64,000 bases of DNA from Perognathus longimembris pacificus. Lineage: Eukaryota; Chordata; Mammalia; Rodentia; Heteromyidae. The stretch spans positions 41,904,191-41,968,190 of the forward strand of contig NC_063174.1 of NCBI RefSeq assembly GCF_023159225.1. The letters are read 5' to 3'. Every line of letters starts with the position of its first letter. The stretch's first letter is position 1. Below the pieces are notes generated by a model. That model was not told where the DNA came from. It saw nothing but the letters and a program-made list of their open reading frames with translations, and ran no database searches. This document shows, piece after piece, positions 1 through 12,550 of this stretch. A program made the position numbers and the translations under genes.

Positions 1-29
1 TGTGTGTGTGTGTACATGCGCGCACACAT

Positions 30-262
30 ACTGGTACTAGGCCTTGAATTCAGGGCCTAGTCACTGTTCCTTAGCTTTCTGCTCAAGACTGGTACTCTAC
101 CACTTGAACCACAGCTCTATTTCTAGCTTTTTCTGTGTGGGTAATTCATTGGAGATAAGAGTCTCATAGACTTTTCTGTTTGGGTTAGCTTCGAACCACA
201 GTCCTCAACTCTCTACCTCCTGAGAGGCTAAGATTACAGAGGTGAGCCACCATTGCACAGCT
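30..262 (-). mobile_element. B1-Geo composite SINE
   Basis: Reverse copy with a 7SL/B1-like half at the right and the Geo monomer at the left. A (TG)n run at 1-14 and the related stretch to 29 sit at its 3' end. Moderately diverged. Confidence 0.8.
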
Positions 263-1164
263 GAATCTTAATATGTTTAGATGTATAAAGGTTAAGAGCA
301 TGAGGCAGAATCCTAATATAACACAGTTGATAATTCTATGTATTTTAAAGCAGCAAAATACACATTATTCCCACAGAGATGTAGAAACAGCACAGTGAGC
401 TTATCCCATGGGTATTTTTCTGGCCCCTCATTACCAGTGGGGGAGGGAGGGAGGCGGAGATGTCTCCTACCCTATGAGCTCCATGTTTCCCATATATAAT
501 CGCTCTGGGTACATTCTGGCTAACATGCTGGAAGCCATAAGGCATTACCCAGGGGAATGAAGGCTTGGCAGGTGCATGGTTGGCTCCGGGAGCTGGCAGA
601 ATGTGTGGCCTGAGGCTGAGTTCCCGTAACTGGCAGCCACCCCAGCAGTGGGGTTCCCATAACTAGTAACTGGACTGAGGCACTGCTTCTTAGCTGCTCT
701 TTGAAAGGCATTAAAGACCTTTGTCCCCCGCCACCTGCCAATGTGCTTCTAAAGGATTTGGGAGAAAAACTATATATACTTGAAGAGAGGGAGCTGAAAG
801 GAGAAGAGCCTAGAGAACTCTGGTGAAAGAAGCCATCACTAAAGGAAAAAGGAAAGGGAAATGAGGCAGAATCAAAGATAGGACTTGTAGGAGCAGGAAG
901 GGGAAATGAAGCCAGGAATGGGGAAGGTATAAATGAATCACTGTGTGATGTTTATTAATAATGGACTTAAGCAGAATCCTGCCACTAATGTGCTTCTCCT
1001 CCCCCAGCCCTCAGCCTGGGGCAGAAGTTTACCATTCTAATACCTCGGGGTTAAGAACTTTCAATCCCCTCCTACCATGCTATCAGAATAGCCTTTGCTT
1101 ATCTCTCTCCTCTTCCCTCCTTTCCTTTCTTTTTATTTCCTCTATTTCCTTCTTTTCTTTCCCT
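263..1164. other. Intergenic, no gene seen
   Basis: Unique-looking DNA with a purine-rich stretch at 780-935 (GGAAA/GAGG rich). No conserved frame is seen. Confidence 0.5.
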
Positions 1165-1238
1165 ATGCCTCAAATTCACCATCTTCCTGCCTCAACCTCC
1201 CAAGTGCTGGGATCACAGACCTGTGCCAACATGTCTGG
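1165..1238 (-). mobile_element. B1 fragment
   Basis: Reverse B1 5' portion: cctcccaagtgctgggatca with the following acagacctgtgccaacatg. Preceded by a CT-rich tract at 1,095-1,160. Confidence 0.7.
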
Positions 1239-2065
1239 CTCCATCTCCCCCATCTCTAGAACATTCCTGTTTTCGTCTCTTTAGGCCTTACTTCAAGCAA
1301 ACTGTGTTAGCCTTCCCTGGCATCTTTGCTCACCTTTACTGGAGAGCATATCTACTCTGCCTGGACTGGCAAGACCAGGACTGTGTCATTCTTACCCAGC
1401 CCACAACTCAGGCTGCCCAGTGTTTGTTGAATGAATGAATGACTGAATTTGGGGCAGAAGCCATATGTCAGAACTAAAGCTTTCTCAAAGATCACAGGGG
1501 ATAGAGTGTGGGGAAAATGTCGGTGTAGTTGAGGAGGGGAGGTCAGGTCTCAGTGGCCCTGCCATCCTGTGTCTACAAGACCTAAAACCGTGGGGACAGA
1601 CTAGCTATACCCTGGCCTGCTCTACTGCTGTACCACACAGCTGGCACTGTTGAGCACAAGAGACAGTGTGATGCCTGTATCACTATGGTAAGGACCATCA
1701 CAAATGCTTTTCTGTACCCCACTTCACCAAGTATCTGTGGGGCTGAGGTGACTTGCATGCGGACCCCAGTGTCCTTCCTAGAGAATCACAGGTCTCCATT
1801 CCTGTCCTCCCCATGGCCCTGTCAAGAACTGTCAAGCCACAACCATCAGAATCTCACAGCTCTGACCTATGAGACTAGCTGCTGTCTCTGCCCAAGCCAC
1901 CCCTTGGTGATGACAGCCTTAGGGACTTGGGCACAGGGAAAATCCAGTGTATGCTGAGCACTTGAATTTCACTCAGCTGAATGACACCAAGCCACCTTGG
2001 GTCAGGGACTTGGACTCAGCCATTCTAATGGCAGTTGACACTAGTTTTTGTTATTATTTTTTTAT
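1239..2065. other. Intergenic, no gene seen
   Basis: Unique DNA containing short open frames without recognisable domains. Confidence 0.5.
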
Positions 2066-2293
2066 TGGTATGTTTGCTGGTTCTGGAGCTTGAACTCAAG
2101 GCTTTGGTGCGCTCCCTTAGCTCTTTTGCTCAAGACTAGCACTGTTGAGCCACAGCTCCCCTTTTGGCTTTTTGGTGGTTAATAGGAGATAATAGTCTCA
2201 TGGACTTTCTTGCCTAGGCTGGTTTCAAATAACAATCCTCAGATCTTACTCTGAGTAGCTAGGATTATAAGCATGAGCTACTATCAGGCTGGA
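2066..2293 (-). mobile_element. B1-Geo composite SINE
   Basis: Full-length reverse copy, diverged; the Geo end lies near 2,080 and the B1 5' end near 2,290. Confidence 0.8.
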
Positions 2294-3249
2294 CACTAGT
2301 ATTTTTGAGGAAACAGATTGAATAAGAGAGGTCCCAAACTCTAAGTCAGGTTCAAGTGCACTGAAAGAGGCTATTTAATTGAATTCCTGATACAGCTTTT
2401 ATGTAGGAAATCATTTTCTAAGATATCTAGTTATCACTTAATTCATCATTTAAAAACATTTGCATTTTCATTCACTGGACTGTATTAAAATAGAGCTCAC
2501 CTTTTCTGTGCTCTCCGGCATTATTATTCAAAGTATTTTCAGTGAATGTTATGTTGGAAGCTGGGTTGAAATCTGTCACACACACATAAAGTTGTCACAC
2601 AGTGGAATAATAGTGATATGAACCAGGAATAAACAGGCTATGGGAGAGGGGGAAACAGAACAACTGGCATTTTCTGGGAAATTTTCTGAATTTTAAACAG
2701 TTCCTTCTGAGGCTCACAAATCTTCACAGCCACTCAGCCCTCCTGACAGAGAGGGAGCAGCACAGACAGGGGGGTGAATGGAGCCTGGGGGAAGATAGGA
2801 AAGATGGCTGTTGGCATGCACACCGTTTCAGAACAGCTGCAGGGGTTGGCATTTCTCCCCCTGAATGAGATGACACTGAACCACTTAGGGGAATGGGAGA
2901 AAAGATTCCATAGAGGATGATGATGACAAGGGGGAGAGGCACTTGGTACATCCAGTGGGTGGGTATTAAAGAGATTATGTGTATTTGGCAGTATTATGAA
3001 GACCCAGAAATGCACGTGTTCTAACTGCCAGGAAACTAAGAATAAACTGGAACACCATTCGGGGATGAGGACAAATGAAGAGAGTCTATTCTGTGCTCAA
3101 CTTGTATGATATTTCAAAATCAGAAGTACATTTGGCTTTATGGAGCAGAAGGAGAGAAAAACTGCAGAATTTCATATCGCCATTAATGTGAGCTCATTTT
3201 AACAAGTCATACATACAACAGGGCTCTTCATGGTAAGTGGCCTGTTTTC
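2294..3249. other. Intergenic, no gene seen
   Basis: Unique DNA. AT-rich to 2,600, then ordinary composition. No domain in any frame. Confidence 0.5.
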
Positions 3250-3250
3250 T

Positions 3251-3492
3251 ATTTTTTTTTTGTTTTATTTGTACTGGGACTTGAACTTAGGGCTTGGGTG
3301 CTGTCTCTTAGCTTTTTTACTCAAGTCTGGAACTCATTGTTTGAGCCACAGCTCCACTTTCACTTTTTGGTGGTTAGTTGGAGATAAGAGTATCATGGGC
3401 TTTTCTGCCCTAGTTGGCTTTGAACCCTGATCCTCACTCTCTCAGCCTCCTGAGTAGCTAGGATTACAGGCATAAGCCACCAGTGTCCAGCT
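3251..3492 (-). mobile_element. B1-Geo composite SINE
   Basis: Reverse copy with a T-rich 3' tail at 3,251-3,266. Confidence 0.85.
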
Positions 3493-3522
3493 TGATTCTT
3501 GTTTTTTAAATGTTTGTCCTTG

Positions 3523-3770
3523 CTGGGCACCGGTGGCTCACACCTGCAATCATAGCTACTCAGGAGGCTGAGATCTGAGGATCAAGGTTCAAAGCCAGCC
3601 CAGGTAGGAAAGTTCATGAGACTCTTATCTTCAATGAAACACCAGAAAACTGGAAGTGGCACTACAGCTCACATGGTAGAGTGCTAGCATTGAGCTGAGG
3701 AGCTTAGGGACAGGGCCCCAGGCCCAGAGTTCAATCCCCATGACTGACAATAAACAAACAAATAAATAAA
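3523..3770 (+). mobile_element. B1-Geo composite SINE
   Basis: Forward copy starting tgctgggcaccggtggctca. Its tail is (AAAC)n/(AAAT)n at 3,750-3,770. It lies tail-to-tail opposite the copy just upstream. Confidence 0.88.
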
Positions 3771-3840
3771 TGTTTGTTCTTCATCCACAAATAACTGCCC
3801 CAAATCTTTACTAGATAAATGTTCTTACTATTCTAATTTT

Positions 3841-3945
3841 ACAAGAGGGCAACTGAAGCCACAGAGAGGTTAAGTCACATGCTCAAAGCTACACAGCTAG
3901 TAAATGTCAGAGGTAGGATTTGAACTGCCTTTGTGGTTGTCAATG
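3841..3945 (-). mobile_element. MIR relic
   Basis: Reverse MIR core: acagagaggttaagtcacat and cacagctagtaaatgtcaga are clear matches to the family. Ancient, well diverged. Confidence 0.85.
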
Positions 3946-4149
3946 GACCCTTCTAAAATGGGCTGTTAATGGTATGCAAGGTGTGGGTTCTACCTCAACT
4001 CCTAAGAATGAGAAAGGCCACATGGAAAACCTGTGTAAACGTCAGCATGACATCAATATTATTAAATGCTTATGAATCCAGGTCAGTCGTGTCAGCTTCA
4101 GGGCCGAATCCTCTGTACAGGAATCAGGGCGAGTCTTATTACTAGATGC

Positions 4150-4310
4150 CCTGCCCCAAGTATTCAACACTGGCACCTTTATGCACTTACTCAGTAAACA
4201 TCTACTCTCATCCAGGCACGCCTGAACAAGGCTCTGGAAATAAAACTGAGCCCAGAAGCACAGGCCTTTCCTTCCAGAAGCAGGCAGTAGATGGACATCT
4301 CTCAACCAGT
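4150..4310 (+). mobile_element. Ancient LINE-type relic
   Basis: Reads like the old-mammalian motif cattcaacaaacatttattg...ccaggcac...gaataaaac. An old LINE 3' region is likely but the family is not certain. The 119-codon reverse open frame here is therefore not treated as a gene. Confidence 0.4.
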
Positions 4311-4547
4311 GACCAATGGATTCAAAGCTCAACAATACCCTTAGGCTGACGTCATCGTGTGTCCATATGTCCTCTGACTTGTATTTGAGAGTTATTTCCA
4401 TCTGCTAGAGGCTTTAGATGTTGCTCAACCATGAGGTAAAAGGGCTGACATCCCTGAAAGTCGCCAATGTTTTCCCAGATGAGTGTTGAGTGTCTTATCT
4501 TGAGCAATGTTATGGAGCAATGTCCAAGATGATAGCCAGAATCTAAT

Positions 4548-4775
4548 GTCAATGGCTCATGCCTGTAATACTTGCTACCCGGGGAGACTGAGATGTGAGG
4601 ATCAGGGTTCAAAGACAGACCTAGCAGGAATGTCCATGAGACTCATCTCCAATTAATCACCAAAAAGACAGAAGTGGAATTATGGCTCAAGTGATAGAGT
4701 GTCACTTTTGAGTGAAAAAGTTTAAGGACTGCACCCAGTTCCCAAGTTCAAGCCCCAGTAGTGGCACAAAAATTA
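4548..4775 (+). mobile_element. B1-Geo composite SINE
   Basis: Forward, diverged copy; the Geo half begins near 4,668 and it ends in an AAATT-rich tail. Confidence 0.8.
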
Positions 4776-5137
4776 AATTAAATTAAGCCAACTAACTAAA
4801 TAAATAAGATGACAAATAGGTAAAATAGACAATTATGAAGTGAATGCTAATGTCAATGTACTGGGGCTTACACACATATAAAAACGTATATTAAATGTGT
4901 ATTTGTGGCTAAATATCTAACCATTGGCATTGACAGAGTAATCCAATGACTAGGAACCTGGGCTCTGGTGTAGGAGTATTTGAATTTCATTACCTTTGTA
5001 ACCTTATCCTTTTTCTGCCATATATTAATTCCCTGAAGAACACAAATACTCATCACAGGACATAGTGAAGTCTAAATGAGAAAATAAGTATGCTTAAAAT
5101 TGTGCCTGGAACACACAAAGCTCACTATAAACATGAG

Positions 5138-5393
5138 TGGGTTTTTTTTGGGGGGGGTTGGGGGGTCAGTCATGGGGCTTGAACTCGGGGCCTGAGTACT
5201 GTGTCTGAGCTTTTGCACTCAAGGCTAGTGCTCTACCACTTGGAGCCACAGCACCACTTCTGGTTTTATGGTGGTTAATTGAAGATAAGAGTCTCATGGG
5301 CCTTCCTGACCAAATTGGTTTGGAACAGTGATCCTCAGATCTCAGCCTCCTTTGTGGCTAAGATTACAGGCGTGAGCCACTGGTGCCATGCTA
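5138..5393 (-). mobile_element. B1-Geo composite SINE
   Basis: Reverse copy whose tail region became T8G9-type runs (5,140-5,165). Confidence 0.85.
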
Positions 5394-5529
5394 TGAGTGG
5401 TTATTTTTAACAGTGTTATTAGTAACCATGGTCAGTAGCTGTTGCCTCTGGAGCATGGCTTGAAAGAAAAAGGAGAAAAGGATTTTTCCATTTTTTATCT
5501 GTATTATTGATTTCTTGACCATTAATTGA

Positions 5530-5750
5530 TGTATTTGCTGGTCTGGGCCTGGGTGCTTTCCTTGAGTTCTTTTACTCAAGGACAATGCTCTACCAATTGA
5601 GCCACAGCTCCACTTCCAGCTTTTTGGTGGTTAATTGGAGATAAAAGTCTTACAGACTTTCCAGCCTGGGCTGACTTTGAACCTTGATCCTCAGATTTCA
5701 GCCTCCTAAGTAGCTAGGATTACAGGTGTGAGCTAACAGTACATAGCAAC
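5530..5750 (-). mobile_element. B1-Geo composite SINE
   Basis: Reverse copy, 3' (Geo) end slightly truncated. Confidence 0.82.
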
Positions 5751-6463
5751 TTTGGGGAGAAAAAAAAAAGATGTGTATTACTTTTGTAATTTAAAAAGAA
5801 AAGGAAAGAAGTATCAGTAAATGAACTAATCTTCTCTTTCTGTCTGTCTCCATCACTACTGAAATAGAAATGGTCACTTAGACATACCTAAAAAGTGTGC
5901 CTTTGCACCTTCTCCCACTTGCGCTTGCTTCCTGGGGAAAATTCACTTCAGGTAGGAGACAAGGAGGGCAAAGGAAGAGTCAGGACTAGTTTTCCAGGGA
6001 ATAGCGGGCAACTGGAAACTAGTTAGAATTGCATCAGGCAAGGCTTCATCCAGAGGCTTTAGGATCCCTCCCTCCTGGTCTTTCAGTGGTTCTCTCCTCT
6101 AATGCTGGTGTGTTTCTTGGGCTCTTCTAACTACGTGGTGGCCGACAACAGCTCTAGCTAGGTCCTAAGAGCTTCTAGGTTCAAGCCTACTGAGAAAAGC
6201 AGCACAGCAATCACTATAAAGGTCTCATTAGGGTTCACAGGGGTCACGTGCTCATTTCTGTACCTATCTCTGTGGTAGAGGAACTGAATTGTGCGGTGCT
6301 GTTTGGCCAGTCCTTTGTTAGATCCTTGTTTAGAGGGTGAGAGGTAGTCACCTCCACTTAATACACAGGGATGGAGAGGAAAGAGAAGTGGCGAATCCCC
6401 AGAGGAGAACGAGAGCCCAAGGCCGATGAAATATGAATGAGGCAAAGCAAGAAGTCCCACACT
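5751..6463. other. Intergenic, no gene seen
   Basis: Unique DNA. The reverse 104-codon frame at 6,158-6,472 has no recognisable domain. Confidence 0.45.
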
Positions 6464-6600
6464 GCTAAGCATGCTGGTGTATACCTGTGATCTCCCAGGA
6501 CCTGGGAGGCAGAGGCAAGCGGATTCTTGAGGCCAAGCCAGGACTACATAGAGATTTTCAGGCCAGCCAGGGCTACTGTAGCACTACCCTATGGAGAGAA
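6464..6600 (+). mobile_element. B1 SINE (monomer)
   Basis: Forward B1 with the classic rodent pattern (ctgggaggcagaggcaagcg, then tagagattttcaggccagcc). Unlike most copies here it has no Geo half. Confidence 0.85.
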
Positions 6601-7495
6601 AAGAAGAGGAAGGGGGAGAACCAAGACCTGTGTGGCTAGCACCATCAGCTGAACATCATTGACACCACGTTCCTCCCGGAAAAGTTGTAACCTCAAGATT
6701 GTATGTGCGTGTGTGCCATCTCTCTGTTTTCAAATGATGGTGAATTTTAAAACACATGACATGAGCCAAAACAAACATTATAGGTCAGAATCTGCCTGTG
6801 TACCTTCCCAACACACTCATACACACACTTTATACCACCTAACAGAGCTGTACAGAGTAAATGAAAGCTGCTCTGCTTACACAGTATTGTCTGTGTGCTA
6901 ATCCATGACCAAGTCAACAAGTACCCAGTCAGAGCCAGGCTCCCAGCCCCCAGTTTAGCCCTTCCATTGTCACTATCTAATTCAAATCTGCAAAACACTG
7001 TGTGGGCCTCTGAGCGGTGAGGGAACTTGACTGTGAGAAACTGCTTTCATTTCCTGGCGGGGGTGTGGTTAAATTCACAACTTTGGTGTGCCACTAACCC
7101 GTTGGAGGATTTTAACATTTGATTTCCTGTTTCCTTTTCTTAATAAAGAAAGGAAAAGTGGGCCCCCGCAGTAAATGTACCCTGAGTTCCATAAGAAGAC
7201 ACCCATGGGGGTTCCGACTTGGCCACAAGTGAAAACAAAACATACCCTGAAACCTTGCCAATAGCAATACACAGAAGCCCCCCCCCCCCCCCACCGGGAG
7301 CACAGGGTTGCTATGTTGTTGTTCTGGGTGTCTCATGAAGCAATTTTTCCACCTAAACCCACCAAACTAGTGGCTATCTCCTCTATTTTTGAGCTGCTGG
7401 AACCACTTTCCATGAAATGTTTCACATGGACTAATAATGTTGGACTATGAAATGATTCCTGTGTCACTGAATTCTAGCATAAACCTTAAAAGAAT
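6601..7495. other. Intergenic with poly-C run
   Basis: Unique DNA. A C16-type run lies at 7,277-7,293. No gene seen. Confidence 0.5.
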
Positions 7496-7497
7496 AG

Positions 7498-7590
7498 TTC
7501 CCATTTTCAGATGAGATAACTGAGGTGTGGCGGTGCTAATTTTTCCAAGTTACTCATAAATAATGGAGGTGGAGTTTCAGTCTTTCTTCC
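7498..7590 (-). mobile_element. MIR relic
   Basis: cagatgagataactgaggtg followed by a degraded reverse MIR core. Confidence 0.6.
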
Positions 7591-7729
7591 ATTATAGAGT
7601 GTTTATTGGTCACCTCTGTATAAGTGAGGCATTACAAAATGGTTTACGGTTGAAGGCAACTGAGCTCAAATTAATACTGCCTGCTAAAAATGATATCAGG
7701 TAGAGACCACATTTGGAATATTTTTCTTG

Positions 7730-7810
7730 AGTTTTCTTTCATTTACTCAGACTCTTAATGAATACCTACTACATGCCCAATTCTAGGCATATATAGAGAC
7801 AAGTAAGAAG
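7730..7810 (+). mobile_element. Ancient LINE-type relic
   Basis: tgaatacctactacatgccc resembles the widespread old motif tgagcacctactatgtgcca. Confidence 0.4.
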
Positions 7811-7813
7811 TTG

Positions 7814-8062
7814 ATCACTGGGCACCAGTGGCTTACATCTATAATCCTAGCTACTCAGGAGGCTGAGAGCCGAGGATCAAGGTTCGAAGCCAGCCCAAAC
7901 AGGAAACTCCATTAGACTCTTATCTCCAACAAACTACACTCCCCCAACCCCTAAAAAAGATGTACTGACTCAAGTGGTAAAGTGCTAACCTTGAGCAAAA
8001 GAAGCCAGGGACAGCACTGAGGCCCTGTATTCAAGCCCAAGGATGGGCCCCCAAAATAAAAA
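7814..8062 (+). mobile_element. B1-Geo composite SINE
   Basis: Forward copy with an A/C-rich linker at 7,936-7,960 and tail ccaaaataaaaa. Confidence 0.85.
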
Positions 8063-8198
8063 TGAAGTTGAACATGGCTTCTGATGACTTGAAATTTAGT
8101 TGGAGAACACAGAGCCTATTCATTAAAACATTTGAATAATAATACAAGATTGTGCATAAATTAAGGGCCAAGGGAAATGGTCCAGATAAAAGTTCAGA

Positions 8199-8730
8199 GG
8201 AGCCATGGGTGGTGGCTCACATCTGTAACTCTAGCTACCCTGAAGGCTGAAACTAGGATAACTACAGTGCCAGTGATGTTAGCACAAGCAAAAAAGTTAG
8301 TGGACTCCTATTTTAACAAGTTGAACATAGTGGTATGTGCCTGTTATCCTAGCTACATGGAAATCATTATTAGGAGAATCATGGTCCATGGCTGGGCAAA
8401 GAGGGAGACCCAATTTGAAAAATATCTAAAACAAAAAGGGTTGAAGAAGGGCTGGGGATATGGCCTAGTGGCAAGAGTGCTTGCCTTGTATACATGAGGC
8501 CCTGGGTTCAATTCCCCAGCACCACATATACAGAAAATGGCCAGAAGTGGCGCTGTGGCTCAAGTGGCAGAGTGCTAGCCTTGAGCAAAAGGAAGCCAGG
8601 GACAGTGCTCAGGCCCTGAGTCTAAGCCCCAGGACTGGCCAAAAAAAAAAAAAAGGTTGAAGATATGACTCAAGTAAGTAGAGCACCTGCCTAGCAAGCC
8701 CAAGTTCAATCTCAAGTGTCACCAAAGAAG
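8199..8730 (+). mobile_element. IDL-Geo SINE (8450-8654) nested in older B1-ID copies
   Basis: 8199-8265 is a B1 5' fragment. 8320-8440 is B1-like and continues at 8656-8730 as an ID-like half. Between them sits a young IDL-Geo (ggctggggatatggcctag to ggactggcc plus A14). The duplication aaaaggttgaaga type lies at 8,434-8,448 and 8,646-8,660. Confidence 0.85.
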
Positions 8731-9940
8731 TAAATGAATGAAAGTTCAGAGAACATTTTAGGCCAGAATAGTTGGGACAGCAGAGATGCCATCCTTGAGG
8801 GGCATCCAGGAGAACAGAGGCAGATCACAGCACAAGCTGAAGTGTGGCAAGAAGAAGGCATATGGTAATAAATACAGCATGATTTGGTGTATACTCACTC
8901 CATTTTGACAGCCATATGGCCCTGGGCATGAAACCATCTCTGAACCTTTCTACCTGTGTGACTGTGGCTCAGTTCTTTTACCTGTATGAAGGCTTGTCTC
9001 TCAGTGTGTGAAGTGGGCCTAGGGAAGGAAATGATGCAGAAAGAGCAGTGTGTGGTACGTGACCACTCCTCTGTGGTAGCTACTGTTCTTATTATGGTCT
9101 GTTTGGGAAGGTGTCCTTGCAGCTACTCAAACAGTGCAGGGACATGTGGGGCCACACTGAAACCATAACGTAAGAGCCTAAAGGAAGATTGGAAACTCTA
9201 CTGCTGTGAACCAAAAGTAGCATGCCTCAGTCCCAGCATCAGATAACCCAACCAAACCACAAATGTGCCTCTCAGAACTTTCATTTTTGCCAACAGGGCA
9301 AGACCCACTGTCAATTACTTTGTGTGATGGAGCCAAATCACATTTTTCTTATTCCTTTCCCCCCTCATCCAAACTTCACAGGAAATACACTCCCGTGTTC
9401 AGATTTGAAATAAGATACTTCTTCACCTTGGCTATCCTTTGTGGCATTAACTCACCCATTAAGTTGCTCACTTTCTATCCTAGGCCTGTTCTCATCAGCA
9501 GCTTATATTTAGTACGCACGTGGGCTTATATTGCCTGTATGTTACAAGTTGACTAGGAATTGAATCTATGAAGATGAGTGTTGTAGTCAGATTGAGATGA
9601 CAATCTAAGAAAAGGTTGTGAGAGTCTGCAAGAGCATCCCAACAAGGAGTAGATTTGTTTTTAAGGGTTGTTTACTTTGCCATCACTAATCCCCTACCAC
9701 GCTGTTGCCAGTAATTATTTTAGGTTTCATGACTTTCACTAACCTCTGTGCCCAACAGAGAGGATCTATATGGAGGTGCTGACATGATTCCTCAGCAGCT
9801 GTTATAAACCCATAGCTTTGGCTGCCTTCCCAAGTTGACCTGTTAATATTATGAAGCAAATTGTCTTTAAGGAATTTCCCTAAGACTGCCTTACCTAATC
9901 TAATGAGACCTCTGTCTTATTGGGATAAGAGTGCTTATTC
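8731..9940. other. Intergenic, no gene seen
   Basis: 1.2 kb without a clear young repeat or gene. Confidence 0.5.
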
Positions 9941-9941
9941 C

Positions 9942-10165
9942 AGCTGGGTGCTGGTGGCTCATGCCTTTAATCCTATCTACTCAAGGGGCTGAGATCTAAG
10001 GATCTTGGGTGAAGCTAGACCAGGCAGAAAAGTCCCCGTTAACCACTCAATAACAGGAAGTGGTGCTGTGGCTCAAGTGGTAGCTAGTCTTAAGCAAAAG
10101 AGCTCAGGACAGTAATCAGGCCCTGAGTTCAAGCCCCATAACCAACAAACAACAACAAAAAGAAT
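9942..10165 (+). mobile_element. B1-Geo composite SINE
   Basis: Forward copy with an internal deletion near 10,030; tail (CAA)n. Confidence 0.82.
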
Positions 10166-10945
10166 ACTTATTCCTGGATCTCTGGAAAGGGCTAACATAA
10201 TAATTGATGGTAAGAGGACATGGGAGAAGTATATACAATACCCAAGTAGAACTTTCAGCTAATGGTCAACAAACTTATCTTAGTATCCTCAGAAAGAAAT
10301 AATCCACCACCACTACCACAACAGTAGTTAGTGTCTAACATGTATAGAGTTTTTGCCAAAACACACCTGCTATCTCCTTGTCTACCCCAAAACACTAAAA
10401 GGTGGGCTCTATTATTGATAGAAGAGGCAATGAGGTAGAGAAACACTAAATCATTTGGAAGATCAATAGTTCACAAATAGTGTCATTGCTCCAAGGTGAG
10501 TGCTACTAAAGCATTTGTACATTTTTGGGAGGAGACAGAGGGAACAAAAGCACTATAAGGGGCTCAGAAATAGAGAGATAGCTTGCAATCTTCGGGATTG
10601 GCCTAGCACAAAACAGAACTCAAGGCCACAAGGACAAGAGCATGTCCAGACAGATACCAGAGATAAGACAGATTTGTGTATCTACTGTCTTCTAACATAG
10701 ACTTAGTTAGCTTATGGGATTACTGGAGCCATGCTGTTCTCTGGAAACTCTAAAGTGGCTAACTACAGCCTCAGAAAAATGACACTCAGTATCTCAAGGA
10801 TTCCCTAGTCAATAGGACTTTGGAACTTTGAACCCCCAGTCTGGTATGGAAATGCTTCCTGACTCTCACATGGCCTGGTGTCTCCCATGATTCTAAAGGA
10901 AGGCTTCCATTTTGCTTCCTTTTGTTGAGGACAGTTTGGGAAGTC
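10166..10945. other. Intergenic; possible degraded MIR
   Basis: 10,400-10,500 weakly resembles a reverse MIR. The rest is unique. Confidence 0.35.
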
Positions 10946-10949
10946 AGCC

Positions 10950-11140
10950 ATTCCTGGTCTGAATTTTAGTTTTGTCTGTTCTGACTTCTGGAAATTACCT
11001 TCTTTCTCTGTGTCTCCATCTCTTTATCTGTTAAAGGGGATTATATGGAACTTACCTCATAAGTTTGTCTTAAGGATTAAGCCTATGAATCCTATGAATC
11101 TACATCAGCCTCATAAGGCACACTAGAGGCTCAATAACTG
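10950..11140 (+). mobile_element. MIR relic
   Basis: Forward MIR: gtgtctccatctctttatct, ttacctcataagtttgtctt and the late aggctcaataactgtgggta portion. Confidence 0.75.
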
Positions 11141-11815
11141 TGGGTAATGGGAGTTATTTACACATTGTCTCCCTTTAAGAAGGGATTCCAACTGTCTCAA
11201 GCATGCTCATTATCACATCCAGGTAGGGAGTGGCCTTGGAAGCAAAAGCTATGGCCTTCACCCGGCCTCTCTTGGACAGGAAGTGGTTTCAACACCCAGC
11301 TATCTAAGTCAGGGCCACTTTCCTCAAGGAAGGGCTCTCTGCAAGCCTTGCCAGCTCAACATGCCTGGTTACACCCAGTACCCAGCTTGGCTCTGCCAGC
11401 CCCTAGCGTGTGAAGCAGCCCCAAAGGCATACACCTGCCTTCAGGACAGAATGCTCATTCGTGACAGGCCCAAGTGTCATTGGCTTGGCCTTGTTCTTGC
11501 CTGTGGCATGAGTGAGAAGGCCATGGAAGCTGGTAGGCCTTCTGAAGGTCCTTTTGTTGACCCAGGTTTGGGACCATAACTGGTCCCTTCAGCTAGGAAA
11601 TTCTTGCATTCAAGGTAGGTACCTCAGGGCCTGTGGCTAGGGCAACTTCTAAGGCCTTTTCCAAGTTGGCTTGGGAGCCACAGAAGTCAGGCATGGGACT
11701 GACAGAGGGGGAATGAGTGGGTGTATCTAAGTCTACTCACTCTCTAGCAGCTTTCTCCAGTGCAGAATAGCCCCTCTGGGAGAGCCACTTGCCATCATGA
11801 ACCAGTGCATGGAGC
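11141..11815. other. Intergenic, GC-moderate, no gene proved
   Basis: Two overlapping forward frames (88 and 98 codons) have no domain or conserved start. Treated as chance. Confidence 0.45.
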
Positions 11816-11817
11816 TC

Positions 11818-11960
11818 AGGGCTGAATTCCCACCAGTGCAATGCTGGGTGACCTTTGGCAATTTCAGTAACTTTCTGTTTGCCTCCTGTGCCTCATCTGT
11901 AAGAAGATAGTAATAGCATTCACCCACCAACATCTTTAGATTGTTTTGAAGCTTCAATGG
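11818..11960 (+). mobile_element. MIR relic
   Basis: Forward MIR with tgggtgacctttggcaattt and cctgtgcctcatctgtaaga. Confidence 0.75.
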
Positions 11961-12224
11961 GTTTTTATAAATAATAATTTTAAAAAAAGCTTCCAAGAGG
12001 GCCTGGTGTGTGGTAGGGTTAGTGGCAGCTGTTATTTCCTACATGCTGGAAATTTCCATTCTAGGCAGAATCTCAGATAAATAAAGAGGTGAAACCAGAA
12101 TTGTAGACAGAATCCATTTGACCTTAACATCTTTTTTCTTTGAATGCTACCATCTTGAATAAAAAAGAATCTTCATTATGCGCACTGTAGCAAAACCCTT
12201 ATTTCAACTTCAGGAACAGCATTC

Positions 12225-12550
12225 TCCCAAAGGACTGGGATTTGAACTCCCAGCTCTGTGCTTGCTAGACTGATGCTTTAAAATCCTCCAGCCATGCCCA
12301 CAGCCCTTTTTTGCCTTATTGATCGATGGATTTTTAGACAAGTTTTGTGCTTTTTGCCTGTGCTGACTAGACCCTGATCCTCCTACCTGGGCCTCCTTGG
12401 TGGATGGGATCACAAGTATGCAACACCACGCCTTGCTTTTTTTTTTTTTTTTTAATTGAGATGGGGGTCTCCCTTATTTTTGTCTGATCTGGCCTCAAAC
12501 CGAGATCCTCCAGATAGTTGATTCCCAAGTCGCTGGGATTACAGACCTTT
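12225..12550 (-). mobile_element. B1/ID-type composite SINE fragments
   Basis: Reverse ID-like piece at 12,225-12,310 and B1-like pieces at 12,330-12,435 and 12,438-12,545, separated by a T17 run. The order fits an older B1-ID composite plus a second B1. Confidence 0.65.

Noticed and set aside
4042..4401. 119-codon frame on the - strand
   Set aside because: Overlaps what looks like an ancient LINE relic and has no recognisable domain.
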